Shown one piece after another: positions 1 through 6,443 of a stretch of DNA of 6,961 nt. Positions within the stretch are counted from its first letter, which is position 1; the number at the start of each line of letters is the position of its first letter. Source of the DNA: Porticoccaceae bacterium (lineage in GTDB: Bacteria; Pseudomonadota; Gammaproteobacteria; Pseudomonadales; Porticoccaceae); contig JALNZZ010000108.1 of assembly GCA_023229065.1 (NCBI GenBank), positions 1-6,961 of the forward strand, in the 5' to 3' direction. A model generated the notes under the pieces. It ran no database searches and was not told the origin of the DNA. It worked only from the letters and a program-made list of their open reading frames with translations. The position numbers were made by a program, and so were the translations under genes.

Positions 1-594
1 CGCCACCGAGCAAGCCGCTCAGCAGGCCATCGGCGTCATCGCCCAGCAGCGGGCCGTTCAGCAGACCACCCAACAGGCCGTTGTCGCCCAGCAGTGCGTC
101 CAGCAGGTTGTTCACCAGGCCGTTCTCACCCAGCAGCTCACCCTCGGTCAGACCGCTCAGCAAGCCGCCGTCACCCAGCAGGGTGTTAAGCAGATTGCTG
201 ACCAGGCCGTCGTCGCCGAGCAGACCATCCAGCAGGTCCCCATCGGTGAGGCCACCGAGCAGACCGCCCTCACCCAGCAGACCGCTGAGGAGCCCATCGC
301 CACCGAGCAAGCCGCTCAGCAGGCCATCGGCGTCATCGCCCAGCAGCGGGCCGCTCAGCAGACCACCCAACAGGCCGTTGTCACCCAACAGCGCATTGAG
401 CAGGTTGCCCACCAGGCCATCTTCACCCAGTAGATCACCCTCGGTCAGGCCGCTCAGCAAGCCACCGTCACCCAGCAGGGTGTTAAGCAGGTTACCCACC
501 AGGCCGTCGTCGCCAAGCAAGCTATCGAGCAGGTCGCCCACCAACAAATTGTCGCCGAGCAAGTCATCGCCCAACAGACCGGTGAGCAGGCCGT
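1..594 (-). repeat. two 297-bp (99-residue) tandem repeats in the adhesin
   Basis: Bases 1-297 and 298-594 align without gaps. By my count the first 240 bases of each copy differ at about 26 positions (roughly 89% identity), and the last 57 are clearly more diverged. Each unit encodes 99 residues made of six subunits of 14, 15, 14, 15, 22 and 19 residues, each opening with G-[D/E] and containing a GL[L/V] step. Most differences are synonymous or conservative (for example GLVSNLL versus GLVGNLL). Further copies may lie beyond base 1, since the array reaches the window edge. Confidence 0.9.
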
Positions 595-3500
595 CCTGGC
601 CGATCAACTCGGCCAACAAACTGCCGACCAGACCGTCCTCACCCAGCAAGCCTTCGAGCGCTTCGCCACCCAGGGCACTGGTCAGCCCCTCAGGGCCAAG
701 CAGCTGAGTAAGCAGACCATTTTCACCGGCCAGAGCAGCCAGCAGTTGATCCACAGGGCCGTCTTTGCCCAGCAAGGCGCCGAGCACGGCGTTGCCCGTC
801 AAGCCGTCTTCGCCCAACAAGCCCGTCAGAGCACCGCCCTCACCGAGCAGGTCGTCGAGAAGACCGGAAACCAGGCCACTGTCACCCAGCAAGCCGTCGA
901 GCAGTTCATCAATTCCGCTCTCGTCCAGCCCGAGTGTACTGCCCAGGTCGGCCACCAGAGGCCCGAGAACACCGCCCAGGGTCTCCAGCACACCACCCAG
1001 AACACCGGCTGAGCCCAACAGCACACCCAGCAGGCCATCTTCGTTCAGCAGCAGCGAGTTAGCCAGACCATCGGTGCCGAGCAGAGCACCCAAGCCACTC
1101 TCGCTTAACGCCTCGCCGAGCAGATTGCCCAGCAGGGTGTCATCCTGCAGGATCGCGCCCAACAGGCCATTCAACACCCCGCCTTCGGCCAGCAAGCTAC
1201 CGACCAGGCCGTCTTCAGCCAGCACCTGGCCCACCAAGCCATTTTCGCTGAGCACCTGACCCAGACCGGAGTCGGGGTTCAACAGCAGCCCGGACACCAG
1301 GCCGCGCTCTGCCAGCAAGCTGCCCAGCAGTGCGTCGTCTGCCAGCAAGCTATTGAGGACTCCCTCAAGCTGCCCTCCTTCGCCCACCAGATTATTCAAG
1401 CTATCGCCCAATCCGAGGCCCACGAGCAGTCCGCCCAGGAAGCCGTCGGTCAGCAGATTCGCCACGCCATCGGTGAGGAAATCCACTTGCAAGCCCAGCT
1501 GTTCCAACAGCTCGGGAGCCACACCGGGCAGCAGAGGATCAAGCACCGGGCCAAGGACATTGGCCAGCCTCCCCGCAACATCGGCAATTTGATCGTCCAG
1601 CGGGTCCAGGCCATTGGGGTCATTGGGGTCAAACTCAAAACCGACCAGGTCGCCCAGCGCATCATTGATGGTGTCGGTCAAGCCGTCCGTGGTGGCGACA
1701 GCACCAGCCAGCCCTCCGTTGAGTTCAAGGAGATTGTCCAGGCCATAGACCAGCGCTCCGGCGAGATCCTGGGTCGGATCGAGGAGTTGTGCTCCATCGC
1801 CACTATCCCCGTCACCGTTGTCGCCGTCGTCACCATCGCCGTTGTCACCGCCATCCCCATCGCCGTTATCACCGCCATCGCCAGTATCATCCACACCGGC
1901 ACCGGAAGGCTCGACAAAGACAGTCAGCTCGGCCTCATCAACAGCACCGCCGTCATACTCCAAGCGATAGGTAAAGCTTTCCGAGAGGATGTCGGTAAAG
2001 TGATACAGGCCCTCGAAAGGCGTATAGGTGTAGCTGCCGTCGTCCGCAACCTCCAGCGTTCCATACTGGCCTGTCAGAGTGGCCGGACCGCTCGCAGTGC
2101 TTTCGAACGTCGAGCCATCAAGAGAAACGCTCAATTCGAAATCGCCGCCGCGCAGCAGGTCGTTGTCCAGCAAGTTGCCTGTGGCGGGAGTGACGGCCTC
2201 AACCTCGTATTCGCCCAGCAGGTTGACAACGGAGTTCAGATCGATGCTGTAACCACCGATCAGATCAAGACCGGAAAACTCGACAACGAGCCGGTACTGG
2301 CCTGCTTCCAGGTCGGGAATAATCAGCTCGCTGGCACCGCCCAAACCAAGCAGACCGACGAGCAAGTCACTGGGCAATTCCTGTGCCTGCTCCCAGGCGC
2401 TATCAGCATCCGCTCTGCTCTCCAGCACGATTTCGAAATTGCCCAGCAGATCTCCCAGACCCAACAGTCCGGTGGGAGTGATAGTCAGGGTGACATCCTG
2501 GGTTGTCCCTGATTCGACAGTAAAGGGCTCGCTGGTTTCTTGATGGGTGCCGCCCACGAGCCAGCTATCGCTGACAAAGCCCGACTCATCCAGCCCCTCG
2601 TCGCTGACGTTATCGAACGTCACTCCAGCCATGGCGACATCGCCAGCGGCGCCACTGCCCGCCAGATTGATCACCAGCTCGGCGTTGGCGCTGTTGGTGC
2701 CGTCGGATACGGTATAGGTGAAGACCTCCGTTTGCCCGATGGCGTCACGGTGCCCATGAGCTGTGTAGGTGTAGTCGCCATTGGCCGCAATCGTCAGTAC
2801 GCCGTATTCGCCCTCGATCTCTACAGAGCCCCCTGCGGGCACCTCCTGGCCTTCTCCCAGACTGCTGGCAATGGCTGTAACGCCGCTACCGGGCACCAGG
2901 GTGTCAGCGCCCTCATTCGCTTCGTCGCCATCGATGACATTACCTGAAACCGTCTGGCCGTCAGCGAAACTTAACTCCGTCAGAGTGGTGGTAACGGTGG
3001 TTTGCTGCAGCAATGTCAGAGTGTTGCTCAGCAGGGTCTGGGCCAGGTCGTCGAGAACGCTGTCCAGATTCGGCACCAGCGACCCAAGGGTCGATACCAG
3101 GGAGTCGAGCAGTTCGCCCAAGCCCGTGTCGTCCAGGCTATTGAGCAGCGGCTCGACCAAGGTACCTACCAGCACGGGTCCGAGCGGCCCCAGCGCATCA
3201 GTCAGCGTGTCGAGTATCAGCTGCTGGTTGTCTTCTCCGAGCAGGATGCCCGCCTCGCCCAGCGAGGCGAGGGTCAGGCCATCCTGGCCCACCAGATCTT
3301 CCAGTGCACTGCGGTCGTTGCGCACCACGACGGTGTATTCACCGGCTTCCAGGCCGCTGACCGTTGCGCTGAGGCTGCCGTTGCCCGTGAGGCCCAGCAG
3401 CTCAACGCCGGCAACATCACCCACCAGCGGGTCGCCGGTGGTCGTGCCGGTGTAGACCACATTGCCGTCAGCATCCAGAACCTCAACAGAGTAGGCCACG

Positions 3501-5407
3501 GCCACGCTTGCCAGTGCAGTTTTACTGACCTGAATCAATACCTGCCCGGTCTGCCCCTCGCCCACCGTAACAGTGGCGCTGCCGGTCGCACCCTCTGAGC
3601 CGTCGAGCAAACCGAGGACGTCGACATCACTGTTGGTTTCCGGATCATGCACGGTGGTTTCCGGCCCGCCCAGATCGACCATTGCATTGTCGTCCACCGC
3701 GTCCAGCGCAACAATTTCCACCTCGGCCAGGACGCCGTGCTCGCTGGTCTGACCCGCTTCGTTGGTCTGACGAACCAGCACATCACCTTCAGTGTAGAAG
3801 CCCGGCTCCAGCACAAAGCTCTCGGCGGTTTCCGCCATCAGCGAGAAAGTCTGAAGCAGGTCATCCGGGCTGGCTGCACCAGCCACAGTGCCACCAGCTG
3901 TCCAGGTGTCACCACCGTCGGTGGAGTACTCCCAGCTTGCGCCGTCTTCGAGGCCCGTCACGTAAACAGTGCCATCACTGGAGATGGCATCGCCATCGAT
4001 ACCCGTGTCGTTGGCGAGCGTCAGGGTCGGGGCCGGAGGAGTCTCGTCGTCGGCGTCGGCGTCGGCGTCAGCATCCGCGTCGGCGTCAGCATCCGCGTCG
4101 GTATCAGCATCGGCGTCGGCATCTGCGTCCGCATCGGCATCGGCATCGGCATCGGCATCGGCATCGGCATCGGCATCGGCATCGGCATCCGCGTCAGCAT
4201 CGGCATCCGCGTCGGCATCGGCATCGGCATCCGCATCGGCATCCGCATCGGCATCCGCATCGGCATCTGCGTCAGCATCGGCGTCGGCATCCGCATCGGC
4301 GTCCGCATCAGCATCGGCATCGGCGTCCGCATCCGCATCGGCGTCCGCATCAGCATCAGCGTCCGCATCAGCATCAGCGTCCGCATCAGCATCCGCGTCG
4401 GCATCGGCATCCGCATCCGCATCGGCGTCCGCATCAGCATCGGCGTCCGCATCAGCATCCGCATCAGCATCCGCATCCGCATCCGCATCCGCATCTGCGT
4501 CCGCGTCGGCATCTGCGTCCGCGTCGGCATCTGCGTCCGCGTCGGCATCTGCGTCCGCATCGGCATCGGCGTCCGCATCAGCATCCGCATCGGCGTCCGC
4601 ATCAGCATCGGCATCGGCATCGGCATCGGCGTCCGCATCAGCATCCGCATCCGCATCCGCATCGGCGTCCGCGTCGGCGTCTGCGTCCGCATCGGCATCG
4701 GCGTCCGCATCAGCATCAGCATCGGCATCGGCATCGGCATCCGCATCGGCATCAGCATCCGCATCGGCGTCCGCATCGGCATCCGCATCAGCATCGGCAT
4801 CGGCATCCGCATCCGCATCAGCATCGGCATCCGCGTCGGCATCAGCATCAGCATCAGCATCAGCATCAGCATCAGCGTCGGCATCAGCGTCGGCATCGGC
4901 ATCGGCATCGGCGTCAGCATCCGCATCAGCGTCGGCATCCGCATCGGAGTCTGCGTCTGCATCGGTGTCATCGTCGTGGCGACGGCGGGAGGATGAACGG
5001 GAGTCGTCAATAACGGCTGCCAGCCCTGCCAACCCCAGCAGGCCCAGCGCGATCCAGGCCCAGTCCGGCATTCCGCCGGCGGCGGCCACCTCAGATACTT
5101 CGGCAAAGGCAAAGTCGGAGCCCGAGCCGCCGTATTGGGCTAGCCAAACCACGCCATCGTCGTCTTCGAGCAACAGGTCGTTCTGCTCTTCGCCATCCTG
5201 CTGGAAGAAGAAGTTGCGAATGGTGACTTTCTCACCACTCTTGAGAACAACCTCCAGGTCATTGCCCACCTGATTTGTCGACAGTTGTTCGGGCCCCACC
5301 GGGAGCTTTACGACACTCGCACCAGCGAGTTCGATGACGCCCTCAAAGGGCAGTTCCGTGGTTGCGCCACTCGCTTTGTTGACTATAACGATTGAGCTGG
5401 CTGCCAT
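1..5407 (-). CDS. BapA/Bap/LapF-family giant secreted adhesin, C-terminus beyond the window (partial)
   Basis: Seen: an open frame of 1802 codons. ATG is at 5407; an in-frame TGA lies at 5416-5414 and a GGAG ribosome site at 5420-5417, nine bases upstream, which fixes the start. Residues 1-105 resemble the BapA prefix domain (VKLPVGPEQL, GNDLEVVLKSGEKVTIRNFF, NDLLLEDDDG), and 116-133 are a hydrophobic helix followed by an Arg/Ser patch. Then come an Asp-Ala stalk (149-453), an Ig-like domain (457-568, GLEDGASWEYSTDGG), a Bap-type beta domain (569-702), a Leu-rich segment (703-812), a VCBS-like module (813-916), a second beta region ending in another VCBS-like module (917-1167), an Asp/Gly linker (1173-1205) and Leu/Gly repeats (1206-1802). 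I noticed no cysteine, and lysine is very rare. Known of the family: very large type I-secreted cell-surface proteins for adhesion and biofilm. Inferred: the secretion signal lies beyond base 1. No RTX nonapeptides are visible. The family call is firm; the ligand is unknown. Confidence 0.9.
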   Translation of the reverse strand, partial: MAASSIVIVNKASGATTELPFEGVIELAGASVVKLPVGPEQLSTNQVGNDLEVVLKSGEKVTIRNFFFQQDGEEQNDLLLEDDDGVVWLAQYGGSGSDFAFAEVSEVAAAGGMPDWAWIALGLLGLAGLAAVIDDSRSSSRRRHDDDTDADADSDADADADADADADADADADADADADADADADADADADADADADADADADADADADADADADADADADADADADADADADADADADADADADADADADADADADADADADADADADADADADADADADADADADADADADADADADADADADADADADADADADADADADADADADADADADADADADADADADADADADADADADADADADADADADADADADADADADADADADADADADADADADADADADADADADADADADADADADADADADADADTDADADADADADADADADDETPPAPTLTLANDTGIDGDAISSDGTVYVTGLEDGASWEYSTDGGDTWTAGGTVAGAASPDDLLQTFSLMAETAESFVLEPGFYTEGDVLVRQTNEAGQTSEHGVLAEVEIVALDAVDDNAMVDLGGPETTVHDPETNSDVDVLGLLDGSEGATGSATVTVGEGQTGQVLIQVSKTALASVAVAYSVEVLDADGNVVYTGTTTGDPLVGDVAGVELLGLTGNGSLSATVSGLEAGEYTVVVRNDRSALEDLVGQDGLTLASLGEAGILLGEDNQQLILDTLTDALGPLGPVLVGTLVEPLLNSLDDTGLGELLDSLVSTLGSLVPNLDSVLDDLAQTLLSNTLTLLQQTTVTTTLTELSFADGQTVSGNVIDGDEANEGADTLVPGSGVTAIASSLGEGQEVPAGGSVEIEGEYGVLTIAANGDYTYTAHGHRDAIGQTEVFTYTVSDGTNSANAELVINLAGSGAAGDVAMAGVTFDNVSDEGLDESGFVSDSWLVGGTHQETSEPFTVESGTTQDVTLTITPTGLLGLGDLLGNFEIVLESRADADSAWEQAQELPSDLLVGLLGLGGASELIIPDLEAGQYRLVVEFSGLDLIGGYSIDLNSVVNLLGEYEVEAVTPATGNLLDNDLLRGGDFELSVSLDGSTFESTASGPATLTGQYGTLEVADDGSYTYTPFEGLYHFTDILSESFTYRLEYDGGAVDEAELTVFVEPSGAGVDDTGDGGDNGDGDGGDNGDGDDGDNGDGDSGDGAQLLDPTQDLAGALVYGLDNLLELNGGLAGAVATTDGLTDTINDALGDLVGFEFDPNDPNGLDPLDDQIADVAGRLANVLGPVLDPLLPGVAPELLEQLGLQVDFLTDGVANLLTDGFLGGLLVGLGLGDSLNNLVGEGGQLEGVLNSLLADDALLGSLLAERGLVSGLLLNPDSGLGQVLSENGLVGQVLAEDGLVGSLLAEGGVLNGLLGAILQDDTLLGNLLGEALSESGLGALLGTDGLANSLLLNEDGLLGVLLGSAGVLGGVLETLGGVLGPLVADLGSTLGLDESGIDELLDGLLGDSGLVSGLLDDLLGEGGALTGLLGEDGLTGNAVLGALLGKDGPVDQLLAALAGENGLLTQLLGPEGLTSALGGEALEGLLGEDGLVGSLLAELIGQDGLLTGLLGDDLLGDNLLVGDLLDSLLGDDGLVGNLLNTLLGDGGLLSGLTEGDLLGEDGLVGNLLNALLGDNGLLGGLLSGPLLGDDADGLLSGLLGGDGLLSGLLGEGGLLGGLTDGDLLDGLLGDDGLVSNLLNTLLGDGGLLSGLTEGELLGENGLVNNLLDALLGDNGLLGGLLNGPLLGDDADGLLSGLLGG
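596..1792 (-). repeat. degenerate Leu/Gly/Asp-rich repeat region of the adhesin
   Basis: Residues 1206-1604. The first 110 or so residues are a more ordinary Leu-rich region (ALVYGLDNLLELNGG, DPNDPNGLDPLDDQIADV). After that the sequence settles into irregular repeats of about 10-19 residues built on G-[D/E]-x-G-L-[L/V]-x-x-L-L. Examples are SENGLVGQVLAEDGLVGSLL and GDSGLVSGLLDDLLGEGG. Gly, Leu and Asp/Glu dominate and aromatic residues are nearly absent. It is not the RTX consensus GGxGxDxUx. I do not recognise a named domain; the even spacing suggests a solenoid or a stacked helical-hairpin array. Confidence 0.8.
1793..1891 (-). repeat. Asp/Gly/Asn-rich linker of the adhesin
   Basis: Residues 1173-1205 consist almost only of Asp, Gly and Asn, with repeated GDGGDN and GDNGDG units. 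The segment separates the folded VCBS-like part from the Leu/Gly repeat region. It could bind calcium or simply act as a flexible acidic spacer; neither can be decided from sequence. Confidence 0.85.
1907..2971 (-). other. two VCBS-like modules flanking an additional beta region
   Basis: The first module (residues 813-916) contains GEYGVLTIAANGDYTYT, then GQTEVFTYTVSDGTNSANAEL. The second, at the end of 917-1167, contains GQYGTLEVADDGSYTYTPFEG, then SFTYRLEYDGGAVDEAELTV. Both follow the VCBS pattern: a G-x-YGTL strand, an Asp/Asn-Gly turn, YTYT, then FTY. Between them, roughly residues 917-1075 include LTITPTGLLG, FEIVLESRADADSAWEQA and LEAGQYRLVVEFSG, which look like a further beta-sandwich that I cannot assign. 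VCBS modules are common in Vibrio, Colwellia, Bradyrhizobium and Shewanella surface proteins. Confidence 0.7.
3302..3703 (-). other. Bap-type 'VDD...VDLG' beta domain of the adhesin
   Basis: Residues 569-702 open with DAVDDNAMVDLGGPE and continue through strands such as TGQVLIQVSKTAL, YSVEVLDADGNVVYTGTT, GDPLVGDVAGVELLGLTGNG and GLEAGEYTVVVRND. I recognise this order from Bap-like adhesins of Acinetobacter and relatives, where it is followed by a Leu-rich segment and TLTLLQ...TVTTTLTE, as it is here. No function is established from the sequence; a structural or glycan-binding beta-sandwich is plausible. Confidence 0.65.
3704..4039 (-). other. bacterial Ig-like domain of the adhesin
   Basis: Residues 457-568 follow the stalk after the short linker DETPPAP. 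The segment TGLEDGASWEYSTDGGDTW is the typical core of Ig-like repeats in type I-secreted adhesins, where a Trp-Glu-Tyr-Ser strand precedes an Asp-Gly-Gly turn. Later strands read LEPGFYTEGDVLVRQTNEAG. Only one such domain is visible, whereas many giant adhesins carry tens, so here the reach is supplied by the Asp-Ala stalk and the Leu/Gly repeats instead. Confidence 0.75.
4049..4963 (-). repeat. hexanucleotide array encoding an (Asp-Ala)n stalk of about 305 residues
   Basis: On the plus strand the array reads GC[A/G]TC[N] over and over. In the adhesin frame every unit is Asp-Ala: Asp is GAT or GAC, and Ala uses all four of its codons. Residues 149-453 alternate Asp and Ala with a single Ser (154), giving 153 Asp. 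Homogeneous blocks include nine perfect GCATCG units at 4131-4184 and six ATCAGC units at 4841-4876. There are also 18-bp higher-order repeats at 4341-4394 and 4491-4544. The product should be an extended, strongly acidic linker, about 100 nm if fully stretched at roughly 0.34 nm per residue. Because the unit is 6 bp, gain or loss of units changes length but not frame. It is comparable in idea to the Ser-Asp stalks of staphylococcal Sdr/Clf proteins. Confidence 0.95.
5009..5062 (-). other. hydrophobic helix in the adhesin N-terminal region
   Basis: Residues 116-133 read WAWIALGLLGLAGLAAVI: 18 residues, uncharged, rich in Gly/Ala/Leu. They are bounded by Asp115 before and Asp134-Asp135 after, then an Arg/Ser-rich patch (SRSSSRRR, 136-143). 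The segment is long enough to cross a membrane but lies over 100 residues from the start, so it is not a signal peptide. It could be a retention plug or a packed helix. Its place between the prefix domain and the acidic stalk is typical of BapA-like adhesins as I recall them. Confidence 0.65.
5093..5407 (-). other. BapA-type N-terminal prefix domain of the adhesin
   Basis: Residues 1-105 form a compact beta-rich domain with no classical Sec signal peptide, starting MAASSIVIVNKASGATTTEL. The conserved-looking core is VKLPVGPEQL, then NDLEVVLKSGEKVTIRNFFF, then NDLLLEDDDGVVWLAQYGG. This pattern matches the prefix domain that opens BapA/Bap/LapF-type adhesins, recalled from the family and not searched. 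It is followed by VAAAGG (107-112) and a hydrophobic helix (116-133). In these proteins the N-terminus is the last part to leave the cell, so this block is the likely part retained near the envelope; that role is inference. Confidence 0.8.
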
Positions 5408-5506
5408 GCTGAGTCACTCCATAAACTGTTGTTTGTTACGATTTTGTGAAAGGTTGTTAACGCCCAACGCCCACTCTGGGTGGGCGTCGCGATCTGCGAT
5501 ATTTCC
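5408..5506 (-). promoter_or_regulatory. leader between the lipoprotein gene and the adhesin gene
   Basis: This is the 99-base gap between the lipoprotein stop and the adhesin start. Reading on the minus strand it holds the 8-bp hairpin at 5487-5467, an A/T-richer stretch, and the adhesin ribosome site GGAG at 5420-5417. I see no convincing -35/-10 pair. Co-transcription from upstream of the lipoprotein gene is the simplest reading, but a separate weak promoter cannot be excluded. Confidence 0.5.
5466..5487 (-). terminator. 8-bp GC-rich hairpin, possible attenuator or weak terminator
   Basis: The arms ACGCCCAC and GTGGGCGT (plus strand, from 5467 to 5487) pair perfectly around a 5-base loop. 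It lies 20 bases after the lipoprotein stop codon on the minus strand. No run of T follows on either strand, so it is not a textbook intrinsic terminator. It may reduce read-through into the adhesin gene or protect the upstream mRNA 3' end. Confidence 0.45.
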
Positions 5507-6325
5507 TTAACGCTGGCCATGAATGGTGATCTGCACCCGGCGATTGGGCTGCAGACAGCTCTTCAGGGAGGCGCTGCCGCTGACACCCTCGCAAGCAACT
5601 AATGGCTCACTGGCGCCGCGCCCCTCCACGGTGAGCAAGTGAGGTGGCACACCCTTGGCTACAAGGTAACGCCGCACTGCTTCTGCACGACGCAGGGACA
5701 GCTTCTGGTTATAGGCCTCGGCACCGATGCGATCGGTATGACCGACTACAACAACCTGGGCGACCTGCACACGGTCGAACACCACCTCGGCCACAGTATC
5801 CAGCTCGTCACTGCCCGCCGCTGTCAGTTCTGCACTGTCAAAGGCAAACAGCACGTCGCTGAGAATCGTAATTTCCTGCACTTCCGGCTGCTGCAAGTCG
5901 GCGAAGCGATCCCGGCACTGACGACGGCGCCAATCCGCAGCACTCACCTGATTGCTGCTGTCGAAGGTCACCCGGTACTGGCAGACGAGATAGTCGCGGC
6001 TATCGTCGAGGGGAAGATTGACGTTGTAGAACCACCAGCCGTTATTGTCCCGGTCCGGTGTGCCCAGCAGTTCCTGAACAGTGTTGCGGGCAGTGCCTGG
6101 CTTGATTTTCGCCAGATCTTCGTAGGCGATAAAGCGGCCCATGCGGAGGTAGCCGGGCGGAATTTCCGTAGCACCGACAAAGACGTCGTCGAAATCCGAA
6201 GGCAGAACTTCCCGCTTATCGCCCTGAAAACCGGCACAACCGGCAAGCAAAAAAAGCCCGCAAATTGCGAGCAACCTTATTTTTACCATCGCCATCACAC
6301 TGAGGTTAAATACTGGTATTCGCAT
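5507..6325 (-). CDS. OmpA-family peptidoglycan-binding lipoprotein with BamE/SmpA-like segment
   Basis: 272 residues. The start at 6325 is chosen because AAGGAAGGAG stands five bases upstream; an ATG 33 bases further out (6358) lies inside a direct repeat and lacks such a site. Residues 14-30 form a lipoprotein signal ending in the lipobox LAGC, with Cys30 lipidated and Ala31 after it, which points to outer-membrane sorting. Residues 63-137 resemble BamE/SmpA (LAKIKPGTARNTVQELLGTP, then WWFYNV). Residues 152-268 are an OmpA C-terminal domain: LFAFDSAEL, GHTDRIG, YNQKLSLRRAEAVRRYL, GRGASEP, NRRVQITI. Asp198 and Arg213 are spaced 15 apart, like the diaminopimelate-binding Asp/Arg pair of OmpA-type proteins. 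Cys pairs 115/137 and 245/257 could form disulfides. Same strand as the adhesin and 99 bases before it, so probably one operon. Inferred role: anchoring the envelope near the adhesin or its exporter. Confidence 0.92.
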   Translation of the reverse strand: MRIPVFNLSVMAMVKIRLLAICGLFLLAGCAGFQGDKREVLPSDFDDVFVGATEIPPGYLRMGRFIAYEDLAKIKPGTARNTVQELLGTPDRDNNGWWFYNVNLPLDDSRDYLVCQYRVTFDSSNQVSAADWRRRQCRDRFADLQQPEVQEITILSDVLFAFDSAELTAAGSDELDTVAEVVFDRVQVAQVVVVGHTDRIGAEAYNQKLSLRRAEAVRRYLVAKGVPPHLLTVEGRGASEPLVACEGVSGSASLKSCLQPNRRVQITIHGQR

Positions 6326-6340
6326 GCGAGCTCCTTCCTT

Positions 6341-6372
6341 ATGTTTGAATCCGATCATGTTTGAATCCGATC
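6341..6372. repeat. 16-bp perfect tandem direct repeat at the lipoprotein gene leader
   Basis: ATGTTTGAATCCGATC occurs twice back to back (6341-6356 and 6357-6372) with no mismatch. It sits just upstream of the lipoprotein ribosome site. On the minus strand each copy ends in CAT or ATG elements, creating an alternative in-frame ATG at 6358. It may be a recent duplication or a protein-binding direct repeat. Confidence 0.9.
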
Positions 6373-6374
6373 AA

Positions 6375-6413
6375 GGTAAACCTTGCGGCAGCAGTATTGG
6401 ACGCTGCTTTACC
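6375..6413. promoter_or_regulatory. imperfect hairpin in the lipoprotein gene leader
   Basis: Two nested arms pair: GGTAAA (6375-6380) with TTTACC (6408-6413), and GCAGC (6388-6392) with GCTGC (6403-6407). The loop is 10 bases and a 7-base bulge lies on one side. It stands 50-88 bases upstream of the lipoprotein start, so it could fold in that gene's 5' leader if the promoter lies further out. It matches no riboswitch I know. Confidence 0.35.
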
Positions 6414-6443
6414 ACTCCCCGTGCAGTGGCTTTTGAACCGCAA

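Noticed and set aside
81..707. Ser/Pro/Arg-rich plus-strand frame, with similar frames at 746-1012, 765-1259, 1353-1592 and 1487-2512
   Set aside because: They lie antisense to the Leu/Gly repeats and the beta modules, have biased low-complexity composition, and lack convincing ribosome sites.
1..1792. RTX calcium-binding nonapeptides
   Set aside because: The repeats lack GGxGxDxUx; they follow G-[D/E]-x-G-L-[L/V] instead. RTX motifs could still occur beyond the left edge.
4049..4963. CRISPR-like or satellite array
   Set aside because: The units are 6 bp, contiguous and without spacers, and are in frame within a coding region.
3969..5273. Long Ser-Ala open frame on the plus strand, and similar frames at 3647-4996, 3682-5013 (plus) and 4021-5112 (minus)
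   Set aside because: They are by-products of the hexamer array, whose units contain no stop in five of the six frames. The Asp-Ala frame alone continues into recognisable domains on both sides, has a ribosome site and belongs to a known family.
5639..6364. 241-codon plus-strand frame opposite the lipoprotein gene
   Set aside because: The minus-strand frame encodes a clear lipobox and an OmpA domain; the plus-strand product resembles nothing and is a shadow.
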